A stretch of 64,000 bases of DNA from PUPG01 sp964463915. GTDB taxonomy: Bacteria; Bacteroidota; Bacteroidia; Bacteroidales; UBA7960. The notes beneath the pieces are model-generated. The model had not been told where the DNA came from. It worked only from the letters and a program-made list of their open reading frames with translations, and did no database searches. The position numbers and the translations under genes were made by a program. The DNA lies in assembly GCA_964463915.1 (NCBI GenBank), contig CAYXEH010000004.1:1-64000 (forward strand), written 5' to 3'. Shown here one piece after another: positions 42,819 to 52,174 of the stretch (positions are counted from its first letter, which is position 1; every line of letters begins with the position of its first letter).

Positions 42819-44177
42819 TTACAGGTTGTTGTTATCTCCGATAAATTTATCATACTCCGCTTTGGTCTGCAGAATCTCATGTTTGGCCTGCAGCAGGTTG
42901 AAACGGGCCTGTGTAAGGGCCACTTCACTGTCATTCACCTCCATGAGGGTGCCCTGACCGGATTCATAGCGGGTTTTGGCAATCTCAAAGCCTCGTTCTG
43001 CCATCCGGACATTGCTCCGGGCATTGGCGGTTTTCTCCAGGGCAACCGTCATCGATTTCAGGATTCCTTCCAGCTGGATATCCAGGTTGTCTTCCAGGTA
43101 GTCGCGCTGAAGCTTCACCTGGTCTGCGGCAATGTCAAGCTGCCTTGTTTGCTGCCTTACAGCAAAGCCATTAAACAGCGGAATGGTCAACCTGAGCCCG
43201 GCCGAGAAGGTTTCCACCCATCTGAAATCATCAAAGCGAAAATGATTGGACTCGGTCTGGTACTGGTAGTTCCCGGCAAGCCCCAGGGAAGGCAACCCAC
43301 CAGCCTTTGCTGTTTCTTTCTGATGATTGAGCAAATTAAGCTGCAGATCCATCTGGACCAGGTCGGTATTCCTGTCCAGATTGTGACTGGCATCGGCGAT
43401 CCGGAAATCAGCCACCTGGTCCTCCGCCATGTCGGTAAGGTTTCCCCTTACCGATAAAGGTTGTGATTTATCCACCCCGACCAGCGCCTTCAGGTAATCC
43501 ACCGCCTGCTCGTAGCCGTTTTCAGCCTGCAGCACATCAGGCCGCATGTTTTCTGTCTGTACTTCAGCCCGGATAAGGTCATACTCGGCCACTGTTCCCT
43601 CTTCATACATTCTTCGGGTACGTTCCAGGTTCTCCGTGGCATTGCGCAGGCTTTTTCGCATCACATCCCTGGACTCTTTGGCCAGTAGGGCATCAAAGAA
43701 AGCAAGCTGCACATTGTATTCCAGCTCAATCCGGCTGCCACGCATTTGTTCACCCGCAAGATCCCTGTCGGCCCGTGCGGCTTTCAGAGACCGGTTCAGG
43801 GCCGGATTAAAAACCGGCATCTGGATAGAAAGGTTGGCCATAAAACTATTGTCTGACCCAACCTCCAGGTAGCCATCGCCACCAAAAGGACTGTCATCAG
43901 GCAAAAAGATGATGGGCCTCATGATGTTCCGGTTATAACTCCCTGACAAATTAAGAGAAGGAAGGTAACTACCCTTTGTCTCCTGAATGCCGGCCTCCCT
44001 GCTTTCCACTTCCAGCCGGGCGACCCTGAGGGTTGGGTTCTGATCCCTGGCAATATCCACGGCGGTATCCAGGTCAAGATACAACGTATCGGAAGGGTTC
44101 TGTGCGATCACACCGGAGGACCCCAGCAGTAACACAATAAAGCCCCCGGTTCGCAACCAACTTTTAAATCTGTTCAT
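42819..44177 (-). CDS. TolC-family outer-membrane efflux protein
   Basis: A 452-aa outer-membrane channel. The ATG at 44177 gives a signal peptide (MNRFKSWLRTGGFIVLLLGSSGVIA); it starts one base after the TAA stop of tetR, so the two are translationally close. The mature protein has two TolC repeats, recognised by LDTAVDIARDQNPTLRVARLEVESREA and the second repeat TRYESGQGTLMEVNDSEVAL. It forms the outer-membrane exit of the RND pump. An alternative start at 44249 would lie inside tetR and lacks a signal peptide. Confidence 0.93.
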   Translation of the reverse strand: MNRFKSWLRTGGFIVLLLGSSGVIAQNPSDTLYLDLDTAVDIARDQNPTLRVARLEVESREAGIQETKGSYLPSLNLSGSYNRNIMRPIIFLPDDSPFGGDGYLEVGSDNSFMANLSIQMPVFNPALNRSLKAARADRDLAGEQMRGSRIELEYNVQLAFFDALLAKESRDVMRKSLRNATENLERTRRMYEEGTVAEYDLIRAEVQTENMRPDVLQAENGYEQAVDYLKALVGVDKSQPLSVRGNLTDMAEDQVADFRIADASHNLDRNTDLVQMDLQLNLLNHQKETAKAGGLPSLGLAGNYQYQTESNHFRFDDFRWVETFSAGLRLTIPLFNGFAVRQQTRQLDIAADQVKLQRDYLEDNLDIQLEGILKSMTVALEKTANARSNVRMAERGFEIAKTRYESGQGTLMEVNDSEVALTQARFNLLQAKHEILQTKAEYDKFIGDNNNL

Positions 44178-44178
44178 T

Positions 44179-44805
44179 TTACACATGTTCTTCCTGGGTT
44201 CTGTTATAAAACAATGTTTCGATTTCCCGTAATCCCTTTTCTGTGGCAAGTCCCCGAAGGAAGCCTGTCAGAATATGACGAAAAAGATAGGCCCGCGGAT
44301 AACGCTCCGGCGGAAAAGTATCTGTGTCAGACATCATATCCACCTGTGCAAACAGCATTTTGGCGGCGATATCCGGATTGATATCAGAACGAAAATACCC
44401 CTGCTCAATGCCATCAGAAACCAGGTCCTTTGTGATGGACTCTCTTTCTTTGAACAAGGGTACAACGCTTTCACTCCACACAGCAGGAAAGCTCCGCTGC
44501 AATTCATTTATGAAATTAGGATGGATATCCGAAAGACGAATCACTGAATGACGAAAGTGCCTGTAGACCAGATCCACCGGATTTCTTGCCTCAGCTTCAA
44601 TCTCTTTGTATTTCTGGGTATCTATATTATGCTGGTATACAATTGATTGACCCAGCAAATCATCTTTGTTTTCGACATAATCATACAGGGTCCGCTTGGA
44701 AATACCGAGGGCTTCAGCCACATGATTCATGGTGATGGCCCGGATCCCGTTTTTTAAAAACAGCCGGGAAGCACAGGCCAGTATTCGTTCTTTCATTTGG
44801 TTCAT
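44179..44805 (-). CDS. TetR/AcrR-family transcriptional regulator
   Basis: A 208-aa repressor. The N-terminal DNA-binding domain is MKERILACASRLFLKNGIRAITMNHVAEALGISKRTLYDYVENKDDLL, with the helix-turn-helix in residues about 25-45. The C-terminal ligand-binding half is variable. It is the first gene of the RND efflux operon and probably represses it, releasing on binding a toxic substrate. A sigma-54-like element lies 110 bp upstream. Confidence 0.93.
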   Translation of the reverse strand: MNQMKERILACASRLFLKNGIRAITMNHVAEALGISKRTLYDYVENKDDLLGQSIVYQHNIDTQKYKEIEAEARNPVDLVYRHFRHSVIRLSDIHPNFINELQRSFPAVWSESVVPLFKERESITKDLVSDGIEQGYFRSDINPDIAAKMLFAQVDMMSDTDTFPPERYPRAYLFRHILTGFLRGLATEKGLREIETLFYNRTQEEHV

Positions 44806-44916
44806 TACTTGTATGCCTCAGTTATACTTAAAGTGAGCAGATCAGGGTTCAGCTTAAAAGGAAAAAAGCACCATATTCCCCTGGTTTTCCAAAACAAAAT
44901 AATGCCGTTTCTTCAA

Positions 44917-44931
44917 ACAAATTTTGTGCCA
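44917..44931 (-). promoter_or_regulatory. Sigma-54-like promoter upstream of tetR-RND operon
   Basis: On the minus strand the sequence is TGGCACAAAATTTGT: a perfect -24 element and TTGT instead of TTGC in the -12 element, with the correct 10-base spacing between GG and GT. It faces tetR. Confidence 0.45.
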
Positions 44932-45190
44932 TTTCTACCGTTTTAATGATTTTTTTTAATAAACCCGTTTTTTATTGGGCTTTGGCGAAGGTAATAAAAC
45001 CAGAAAAACAACAATGGTTTTTTGGGGTTTATTAACCTTGTTTAAGAAACACCCGGATTTAAGGAAGTGTTCATTCACATACACCAATTGTACGCAAATG
45101 AACATCCTGGGTTAAAAACAGGTCCGTTACAATTAAAGATCCGGGAACGGGATCAACAATAGAAGACAGAGAAGGAGTTGGGTAAGGCTT

Positions 45191-45345
45191 GATCAGCCGC
45201 TCCCACTTCGCGGGAAGACCATTTGCCTGCCTTTGGGTATGGATAGGGGCTGGACGTGCTGCTGTAGATCAGCTCCTTTCAAAGTATAGGAGAACCATTT
45301 GGTCCGATAAACATTGGAGCGTTTACCCCTTGCAATACGGCAAAA
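45191..45345. repeat. 76-bp-period imperfect duplication
   Basis: Two copies begin at 45191 and 45267 with GATCAGC; at the same register both contain a purine-rich GGAAGACCATTTG / GGAGAACCATTTG core. The similarity then fades. The period equals that of the duplication at 30662. Confidence 0.55.
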
Positions 45346-45350
45346 AAGAA

Positions 45351-47543
45351 TTAGCCTCCGTAATTGGTTATTTCGGAGGTCAGGGTAAAATCAAAGTCAG
45401 GATATTCATAGATGGACATCCGGGGTTCTGTTTCACCGATCGAATAGCCCCAGATACTTTCGTAGTCCTTTCTGTTTTCTCCCATATCTTCCAGCTGATC
45501 CAGGTAGGCACCAACAGATTTGGATTCAATGATCACAAACTTACCCAGTTTGTCAATTACCGGACTGTGGTTGCGGTTCTTGTCGTGGTCAAATTCCAGG
45601 ATCCGGCGCCCGTCAACGGTCAAACCAATTACCCTGAAAGTCATACTCTTGCCCACACCTGGCAGGTTAAGCACATTCCGGTCGGTGGCCAGAAAGGGAA
45701 TGTTTGCCTCTTTGCGGAGTTGATCCACATTTTGCACCATATTCTCGGCTTCTTCCGGGAAAGAGCGGATGCGCCTGCGATATTCCCGGGGGATCTCTCC
45801 AATGACCTTTTCTTCCATTTGTTCCTGGGAAGCCCTGGCATTGGTGGCAAACTTAAAAGCATTCTCCCTGTAACCTTTCACGGAGAACGTATAATAGGGC
45901 AGCACCCCCACATCATTCAGCGTCTTCCGCAGTTTGGCGGTATGCCCCCTGCGGCTGGCAGGTGCGGTAAATACCAACTGATTGGTGACCGTCCACCCGG
46001 CGGATGTCAGCCGGTCAATACCCCTTCGCGCGTCGGGAGTAATCTCCATGGGTGATTGATAATGGGTCTGAATCACAAATTGTCTGATACCTATTTCGGA
46101 TGCCTTTCTCTTAAATTCACCCAGTATCCGGGTAAGATTTTCAGTAATCCGCTGGGGAAGATACGCAGGCAGTCGAGTGCCAAGTCTTACACGCACAATT
46201 TCCGCATGCTTCTCACCTTCTGCCCTGCTTTCATTTCTTTTCTTCTTCAGGGAAGCCATTTCATAAACAGCAGTCAGTATTTTCTCGATGGATTTGTCAG
46301 CACTCATCAAGGCATCACCGCCTGTTATGAGAATGTCCCTCAGCATGGAGTCCTCCTCCCAGTACTGCATGATCTTCTCCAGTTTTTCCTCCCAGGTCTC
46401 CTTTGGCTTGAGTTTATCCAGGTCAAAGTTCAGGTTCCCCCGCTGAAAATCGTACATACGCTGACAGGAAGAACATAAACCGGCACAGGCCCTGCCCATC
46501 GTATCGGGAATCATGATGGCCACTTCGGGATAACGCCGGTGTACGTTGTGTTCGTTTGGCAGGATCCATCCGGCCGCATTGGGTTTTCCGGGCTCCACAA
46601 CATCCTCTTTTTCCCAGCCGACAATATGCCCGAATTCATCCACCAATTCCTTGGAATACAATACATAGTAGCGAATGGCCAGGTCTTTTCCCCTGGCAAA
46701 CTCCGGTACATCCACATTCAGCAAAGAAAGGTAATAAGGATTCACAAAGAAAGGAATGCCTTTGTCCCTGGCCCGGTACAGCAAAGACATGGTATCCTGA
46801 CCCAGGGAATTCCCTAACATCTCATTAAGGGTATCAGGGTCACGCACCGCAAACTTCAGATGAAAGCGGAAATCATCCCACCACTGATTCATCAATCCCA
46901 TCTTCTCTTCCAGGGAGGCTCCTTCAGGAAACACATAACGGCTGCTTACCATTTCCTTATTATCAATCTTACTGATCAGCACCCGTATGATCCTTTCCTT
47001 GTTCTGCTCCCGGATTTCAACGATCTCAGGATCAAGCCCGGAAGGATATTGCTCCATCCATTTTACCACCTGTTCTTCCGGTGGGACTTTCCGGTCGCTC
47101 TTGCCATGGTATTGACGGAAAAGTTGAATAAGATCCTCCAGGAAATGCGGGTGCAGGGAAGACGCATCCGATTTAATTCCTTGCCACAATGTGCCAAAAA
47201 CATTATTGGTCACCTTTTTCCCCCTGAGGTTCAAATCTTCATACGCTTCACCCTGCCGATCGAGGTAATCCAGTATTCTGACGGCGGCATAATCCTGCCA
47301 GCTGAGTTTTTCCATGGCATCCCGCCCCTTTGCCTCAAAACGGTAGTAATTGTATACCAGTGGATTTGCACCCATATATTCCATAACTTCATCGCGCAAT
47401 CCTTTGACAAACTCCTCTTGTTTTTCAGCTGCATCTACCAATTTTTGCAGGTCAGGATTCTCCTCCAGCAAACGCTGCAACAGAATGCCTGCCTCTTCTC
47501 CTGTGGTTGGATTATTAACTTTCGGATTAACCATGTGGCTCAT
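45351..47543 (-). CDS. KamA-family radical SAM protein, long form
   Basis: A 730-aa protein related to lysine 2,3-aminomutase but nearly twice its length. The radical SAM cluster motif is CAGLCSSC (CxxxCxxC, about residue 354), preceded by KamA-like GWILPNEHNVHRRYPEVAIMIP and followed by DILITGGDALMSADKSIEKI and RLGTRLPAYLPQRIT. The N-terminal 300 residues are helical and lack known motifs. It binds a [4Fe-4S] cluster and SAM; a PLP-dependent aminomutase reaction is likely, but the substrate cannot be named. I chose the ATG at 47543; a GTG at 47666 would add 41 residues. It has its own promoter and a hairpin leader. Confidence 0.88.
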   Translation of the reverse strand: MSHMVNPKVNNPTTGEEAGILLQRLLEENPDLQKLVDAAEKQEEFVKGLRDEVMEYMGANPLVYNYYRFEAKGRDAMEKLSWQDYAAVRILDYLDRQGEAYEDLNLRGKKVTNNVFGTLWQGIKSDASSLHPHFLEDLIQLFRQYHGKSDRKVPPEEQVVKWMEQYPSGLDPEIVEIREQNKERIIRVLISKIDNKEMVSSRYVFPEGASLEEKMGLMNQWWDDFRFHLKFAVRDPDTLNEMLGNSLGQDTMSLLYRARDKGIPFFVNPYYLSLLNVDVPEFARGKDLAIRYYVLYSKELVDEFGHIVGWEKEDVVEPGKPNAAGWILPNEHNVHRRYPEVAIMIPDTMGRACAGLCSSCQRMYDFQRGNLNFDLDKLKPKETWEEKLEKIMQYWEEDSMLRDILITGGDALMSADKSIEKILTAVYEMASLKKKRNESRAEGEKHAEIVRVRLGTRLPAYLPQRITENLTRILGEFKRKASEIGIRQFVIQTHYQSPMEITPDARRGIDRLTSAGWTVTNQLVFTAPASRRGHTAKLRKTLNDVGVLPYYTFSVKGYRENAFKFATNARASQEQMEEKVIGEIPREYRRRIRSFPEEAENMVQNVDQLRKEANIPFLATDRNVLNLPGVGKSMTFRVIGLTVDGRRILEFDHDKNRNHSPVIDKLGKFVIIESKSVGAYLDQLEDMGENRKDYESIWGYSIGETEPRMSIYEYPDFDFTLTSEITNYGG

Positions 47544-47601
47544 ATAATCGGTATGTTTTGGGTTTTTCCAGTTTATGGGGTTTAAGATGCTATGTATCGC
47601 A

Positions 47602-47632
47602 TACCCCGGTATATATTGTATGCCCCGGGGTA
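47602..47632 (-). promoter_or_regulatory. Inverted repeat in the KamA-like leader
   Basis: TACCCCGG (47602-47609) and CCGGGGTA (47625-47632) form a perfect 8-bp inverted repeat with a 15-base spacer, between the promoter and the ATG at 47543. It could be a repressor site or an RNA hairpin in the leader. Confidence 0.5.
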
Positions 47633-47678
47633 CATGTCCGGACGAATCGCAGAAAAATCCGCCCACTGCCCCACTTTA

Positions 47679-47686
47679 CAAAGATA
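47679..47686 (-). promoter_or_regulatory. -7 box of the KamA-like gene promoter
   Basis: TATCTTTG on the minus strand matches TAnnTTTG, with TTTC at 19 bases' distance in place of TTTG. It predicts a leader of about 130 bases that includes the inverted repeat. Confidence 0.55.
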
Positions 47687-47854
47687 ATATTTTTGTCCCT
47701 ATTATGAAAGACCGGAGACAGCCACGGGGTCAGGGGCCGCATCACCATACTGCAACACCCCTGGGTTTGAGGCCAAAAGGAGTGGGATCCGAAAGGATGG
47801 GTTGCAAAGAGCCTATGGAGGATCCGGATAGTCAACAGGAATAGTGCAGCCGCC

Positions 47855-47960
47855 ACATACAGAAACTGCTGGCAGACCCCCGTGGGAAGAGGCATACGAT
47901 TAATTCCGGCGACAAGCGAAAAGAGTACATACAAAACCTGTTGGCAGATACCCACCGGGG
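47855..47960. repeat. 72-bp-period direct duplication
   Basis: ACATACAGAAACTGCTGGCA (47855-47874) recurs as ACATACAAAACCTGTTGGCA (47927-47946), followed in both by GA and a CCC-rich run. The offset is 72 bases. Confidence 0.75.
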
Positions 47961-47992
47961 AATAAGGATCGTCCAGGGAATTCTTTAACTGC

Positions 47993-49477
47993 TTAACTGC
48001 GTCGCGGAAACACAGATCGCAAAGAGGGCTCGATCAAAAGGACCAACGCCCCAAATAACCCCAGCAAAATGATGTGTACCACATACATCCAGGCTCCATC
48101 AATGGCCGAAGTGTAAGTACTGATAAAAAACACCCCCAGGGCTGCAAGGATCATCACCCCGATCCTTCCCGGCTCATAAGGGATCTTATAATAACGCTGC
48201 CCGAAAAGATAGGAAAGCAGGGCCAGGGTAAAATAGCATACGAGCGTAGCCCAGGCCGACCCATGATAACCAAACTGAGGGATCCACCAAATATTCAGCA
48301 CAATGGTTATCAGCGCACCGATCACGGAAAACCAGGCCCCGAACATGGTCCGGGCGGTCAGCTTGTACCAGATCGATAAGTTAAAATAAATCCCCAGGAA
48401 CATATTGGCGATAAGGAGAACCGGTACCACAGGAAGTCCTTCGTGGTAGGCAGAACCAATAAAGTGCTTCACAACATCCATGAACAGCATGATCCCCAAA
48501 AAGATAAACAGACAGGTCACCACGAAAAAATTCATCACCCTGGCATAAAGTTCCCGGGAATCTTCGCGGGCTGCCTGGGAGAAGAAGAAAGGTTCCGCGG
48601 CAAAACGAAATGCCTGGATAAATATGGTCATCATGATGGACAATTTATACACAGCCCCGTAAATCCCTACCTGGGCCATGGCTATATTCTCCGGAAGAAT
48701 ATACTTCAGCAGTAGTTTGTCCAGGGCCTCATTGATCCACCCGGCCAACCCTGCCACAAGCAGCGGCAAGGCATAGAGGAGCATTTTCCGCCAAAGCAGG
48801 CTGTCAAAAACCGGTCGTACCGACCGCATCACAGGCATCAGCAAAAGCACCGTAAAAACCGTTGCCACCAGGTTGGCAATAAAGACATAGCCCACCCCGA
48901 TACCCGGATCATACACGAGATTAACCAGGGGGCGCATGAATTCCGGCCCATGCCGCAAAATCCAGGGAAACAACAACAGGAAAATGAGGACCAACCCAAT
49001 ATTGATGGCAATCCCCGCAAGTTTCACGAGGGCAAACCTCCAGGGCCTGTTGGCCGCACGAAGCCGGGCAAACGGAATGGCCGCCAAAGCGTCCAGTCCA
49101 ACAATCATTCCCAGCAGCACAATGTATTCCACATTGTCAGGATATCGCATCACCTCTGCCAGTGGATTGCGAAAAAGAATGACCAGCAGGATAAAAACGG
49201 TGGAGGTGGCAAGCACAGACAACAGGGAAGTGCTGAATATGGTATTTCGCCTGTCCGGGCTGGATTCCGAAAAACGGAAGAAGGCTGTTTCCATCCCATA
49301 GGTAAGCACGATAAGCAAAAAAGCCACATAGGTGTACATCTCCGTAACCACCCCATATTCACCGGGAACAAAAACCCGGGTATAAAGGGGCACCAGGAGA
49401 AAGTTGATCACCCTGCCTACAATACTGCTGACTCCGTATATAGCCGTTTGCCCGGCGAGACGCTTAAGAGGGTTCAC
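47993..49477 (-). CDS. Oligosaccharide flippase / polysaccharide biosynthesis protein (Wzx-like)
   Basis: A 494-aa integral membrane protein with about 14 predicted helices and no large soluble domain. It starts MNPLKRLAGQTAIYGVSSIVGRVINFLLVPLYTRVF, the standard opening of the Wzx/MATE-like exporter group, which moves lipid-linked sugars across the inner membrane. The next helices (EYGVVTEMYTYVAFLLIVLTYGMETAFFRFSE) fit the same family. There are no glycosyltransferases nearby, so the substrate is unknown. It lies alone on the minus strand. Confidence 0.92.
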   Translation of the reverse strand: MNPLKRLAGQTAIYGVSSIVGRVINFLLVPLYTRVFVPGEYGVVTEMYTYVAFLLIVLTYGMETAFFRFSESSPDRRNTIFSTSLLSVLATSTVFILLVILFRNPLAEVMRYPDNVEYIVLLGMIVGLDALAAIPFARLRAANRPWRFALVKLAGIAINIGLVLIFLLLFPWILRHGPEFMRPLVNLVYDPGIGVGYVFIANLVATVFTVLLLMPVMRSVRPVFDSLLWRKMLLYALPLLVAGLAGWINEALDKLLLKYILPENIAMAQVGIYGAVYKLSIMMTIFIQAFRFAAEPFFFSQAAREDSRELYARVMNFFVVTCLFIFLGIMLFMDVVKHFIGSAYHEGLPVVPVLLIANMFLGIYFNLSIWYKLTARTMFGAWFSVIGALITIVLNIWWIPQFGYHGSAWATLVCYFTLALLSYLFGQRYYKIPYEPGRIGVMILAALGVFFISTYTSAIDGAWMYVVHIILLGLFGALVLLIEPSLRSVFPRRS

Positions 49478-49612
49478 GCTTTATCGGTTTGTGCCGTACA
49501 AATTTGCGAAGAAAAAACGACAAATACCGCTAAGGCCACCATTTTCACTACTCCGTAAATGGGGAGGGGAGGGATTCTGAAAAGAACTAAATCCTTGATG
49601 AATCCGGTAATT

Positions 49613-49825
49613 TTACTGATTGGCTTCCTGGGCACGGACTCTTGCCTTCCACTCCTGGTAAGTTTTTTCAAAAAAATCCGGGTCATTCACCCGAAGCCAG
49701 GTCCCATATTTTACATAATCAGGGATTCGGCCACCATTGGATTTCTTTTGGTCTTCCGGAATACCAAGCTGATTCAAATGACGCTCATAAGAGATCTTAC
49801 TTGGCCTGTCTTCTTTTCTGTTCAT
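49613..49825 (-). CDS. Small conserved hypothetical protein
   Basis: A 70-aa soluble, charged protein: MNRKEDRPSKISYERHLNQL, then a central GRIPDYVKYGTWLRVNDPDFF and a helical tail YQEWKARVRA. I recall small Bacteroidota proteins with this layout, but no function is known. The regular codon pattern and well-formed helix-turn composition support coding. It lies between the flippase gene and the tRNA gene on the same strand. It could alternatively be a spurious frame, but no competing frame covers the stretch. Confidence 0.65.
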   Translation of the reverse strand: MNRKEDRPSKISYERHLNQLGIPEDQKKSNGGRIPDYVKYGTWLRVNDPDFFEKTYQEWKARVRAQEANQ

Positions 49826-49906
49826 GACTACGCGGAATAATGCCGCATTGCTTTCACCCGGTAGTCAGGAGGCAAAGGCAATGCAGACTGTGACTAAATC
49901 AGTTCG

Positions 49907-49978
49907 TAGCCCCGACAGGAATCGAACCTGTATCTAAAGTTTAGGAAACTTCTATTCTATCCGTTGAACTACGGGGCC
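49907..49978 (-). tRNA. tRNA-Arg (anticodon CCU)
   Basis: The minus strand folds into a 72-base cloverleaf. The acceptor stem is GGCCCCG with CGGGGCT, the D arm GTTC/GAAT, the anticodon loop TTCCTAA giving anticodon CCT, and the T arm ACAGG/CCTGT with loop TTCGATT. The discriminator is A and CCA is not encoded. It reads AGG arginine codons. Confidence 0.93.
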
Positions 49979-50084
49979 ATTTTTCAGCCACAAAGATAGT
50001 CACTTTGAATGTTTTTTACAAACAAAGAATACCTAAAAAGGACTATCGGCTCGTTTTTTTTGGCTAAAAAGGGAAAATACAGGA

Positions 50085-52160
50085 TTACCCGATCACACTG
50101 CCGTTCTCAATGTCTTTTTCCGGCTGTACGAAAGTCATCTCCCCGTCTTTGGTCTGCCCCATCAGCAGCATGCCATGTGATTCAATTCCCCTGATTCTTT
50201 TGGGTTTAAGATTGGCCATGAAAAGTACGCTCCGGCCGATGATCTCATCCGGATTAAACACATGGGCAATGCCGGCCACAGCCGTTCGCTCTTCAAGCCC
50301 GATGTCTACCGTTACCTTCAAAAGCTTCTTTGTTTTCGGTACTTTTTCCGCCGCGAGTATGGTTCCTGTGCGGATATCCATTTTGGCAAAATCTTCAAAA
50401 GATACCGTCTCTTTCAACGGAGACATTTCCGCTTCATCCTGATTGTCCATTTTGGCCTGATAAAGCTTATTCACCTGGTCATGTACCTGCAGGTCCTCCA
50501 CTTTTTCAAATAACAGCTCCACTTTATTGATCAGTTGGTTATCCGGAACCAGGTCCGGACGACCCCCGTCTCTCCAAGTCAGATTGCTGATGTTCAGCAT
50601 ACTACACAACTTATGAGCGGTATGCGGCAGAAACGGCTCTGACAACACTGCCAGACTTCCGCAAACCTGAAGGCAAATATTCAGGATGGTTTTCACCCGT
50701 TCAGGGTCATTCTTAAAAATCTTCCAGGGTTCAGCCTCAGTAAGATAGCGGTTACCCAACCGTGCCAGGTTAATCAGCCCTGCCAATGCTTCCCTGAAAC
50801 GATAGTTATCCAGGCTCTGCCCAATGGTATCCGGAAAAGCGAGCAATTGCTCCAACGTTTCCTTGTCAGCGGGTAACAACTCACCGGCCCCGGGCACACG
50901 ACCATCAAAGTATTTGTGGGTCAGCACCAGGGTACGGTTCACAAAATTTCCAAAAATAGCAAGCAACTCATTGTTATTGCGTGCCTGGAAATCCTTCCAG
51001 GTAAAATCATTGTCTTTGGTCTCGGGAGCAGCAGCGGTTAGCACATAGCGCAACACATCTTCTTTCCCCGGAAACTCTTCCAGGTACTCGTGCAGCCATA
51101 CCGCCCAGTTACGGGAAGTGGAAATTTTATCGCCCTCCAGGTTCAGAAATTCATTGGCCGGCACGTTGTCCGGCATTATATAAGACCCCTCGGCATGAAG
51201 CATCACCGGGAATATGATGCAATGGAATACAATGTTGTCTTTTCCGATGAAATGCACCAGTCTGCTGTCAGATGATTTCCAGTAAGGTTCCCAGTCTTTT
51301 CCGTGTGCTTCTCCCCACTCACGGGTGGCTGAAATGTAACCAATGGGAGCATCAAACCATACATACAACACCTTACCTTCTGTGTCTTTGAGAGGCAGCT
51401 TTACTCCCCAGTCAAGATCCCGCGTCACCGCCCTGGGCTGTAACCCCTGATCGATCCATGACTTACACTGCCCGTATACATTGGGTTTCCAGTCATCCTT
51501 ATGAGAGTCCAGAATCCATTTGCGCAGCATGGGCTCATATTGATCCAGCGGCAGGTACCAGTGCGTTGTCTTCTTCATCACCGGTTTGTTGCCACTGAGC
51601 ATAGAACGCGGATTCAGAAGTTCGGTCGGGCTCAGCGAAGTGCCACAGTTCTCACACTGGTCACCATAAGCCTTCTCATAATCACAATGGGGACATACGC
51701 CCATTATGTAACGGTCAGCCAGAAACTGATTATTGGCCTCATCATAATACTGCTCAGATTCTTTTTCCGTAAACACGCCCTTGTCATACAGGGTTTTGAA
51801 AAAACCTGCGGCCGTTTCGTGATGCACTTTGGCAGATGTCCGGCTATACACATCAAAAGATATCCCGAACCGCTCAAAAGAATCTTTGATCTGTTGATGG
51901 TATTTGTCAACGACCTGCTGCGGGGTAATATTCTCCTGCCGTGCCTTGATGGTTATGGGAACACCGTGTTCATCACTTCCACAGACATACAGTACATCCT
52001 CCCCTTTTAAACGCAGATAGCGCACGTAGATATCCGCCGGAATATATACACCGGCCAGATGGCCTATGTGTACCGGCCCGTTGGCATAAGGCAACGCCGC
52101 GGTCACCGTGTGGCGTTTGTATTCTTTAGACTGGTTGTTCATATGTTTTCTATCGCTCAT
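50085..52160 (-). CDS. metG: Methionine--tRNA ligase
   Basis: A 691-aa class I synthetase that charges initiator and elongator tRNA-Met. The HIGH motif is seen as PYANGPVHIGHLAG, the zinc-binding knuckles as CPHCDYEKAYGDQCENC, and the KMSKS loop as KISTSRNWAVW, in which KISTS replaces KMSKS as in many bacterial enzymes. The C-terminal 110 residues (MDIRTGTILAAEKVPKTKKLLK) form the EMAP/Trbp111-like tRNA-binding domain. The ATG at 52160 lies 14 bp from an assembly gap, so its upstream region is missing. Confidence 0.97.
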   Translation of the reverse strand: MSDRKHMNNQSKEYKRHTVTAALPYANGPVHIGHLAGVYIPADIYVRYLRLKGEDVLYVCGSDEHGVPITIKARQENITPQQVVDKYHQQIKDSFERFGISFDVYSRTSAKVHHETAAGFFKTLYDKGVFTEKESEQYYDEANNQFLADRYIMGVCPHCDYEKAYGDQCENCGTSLSPTELLNPRSMLSGNKPVMKKTTHWYLPLDQYEPMLRKWILDSHKDDWKPNVYGQCKSWIDQGLQPRAVTRDLDWGVKLPLKDTEGKVLYVWFDAPIGYISATREWGEAHGKDWEPYWKSSDSRLVHFIGKDNIVFHCIIFPVMLHAEGSYIMPDNVPANEFLNLEGDKISTSRNWAVWLHEYLEEFPGKEDVLRYVLTAAAPETKDNDFTWKDFQARNNNELLAIFGNFVNRTLVLTHKYFDGRVPGAGELLPADKETLEQLLAFPDTIGQSLDNYRFREALAGLINLARLGNRYLTEAEPWKIFKNDPERVKTILNICLQVCGSLAVLSEPFLPHTAHKLCSMLNISNLTWRDGGRPDLVPDNQLINKVELLFEKVEDLQVHDQVNKLYQAKMDNQDEAEMSPLKETVSFEDFAKMDIRTGTILAAEKVPKTKKLLKVTVDIGLEERTAVAGIAHVFNPDEIIGRSVLFMANLKPKRIRGIESHGMLLMGQTKDGEMTFVQPEKDIENGSVIG

Positions 52161-52174
52161 AACAATTTAGTTAG

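Larger units (their letters stand above)
44806..45350. other. Gene-free region between kamA-like and tetR genes
   Basis: The part nearest tetR is AT-rich and holds a sigma-54-like element. From about 45190 to 45345 there is an imperfect 76-bp tandem duplication: GATCAGCCGCTCCC at 45191 and GATCAGCTCCTTTC at 45267, and ACCATTTG at 45218 and 45294. I see no coding frame in either strand that continues outside the flanking genes. Confidence 0.65.
47544..47992. other. Spacer between the KamA-like and flippase genes
   Basis: It holds the kamA-like promoter and leader hairpin (47602-47686) and, further right, a direct duplication of 72-bp period (47855 and 47927). A frame of 121 codons crosses the duplication but its translation is itself built from the repeat and has no family features, so no gene is called. 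Confidence 0.6.

Noticed and set aside
45189..46055. A 288-codon plus-strand frame
   Set aside because: It lies mainly antisense to the KamA-like gene, which has clear motifs; it also begins inside a duplicated spacer.
47590..47955. A 121-codon minus-strand frame in the kamA-flippase spacer
   Set aside because: It is built on a 72-bp direct duplication and runs through the kamA promoter and leader hairpin.
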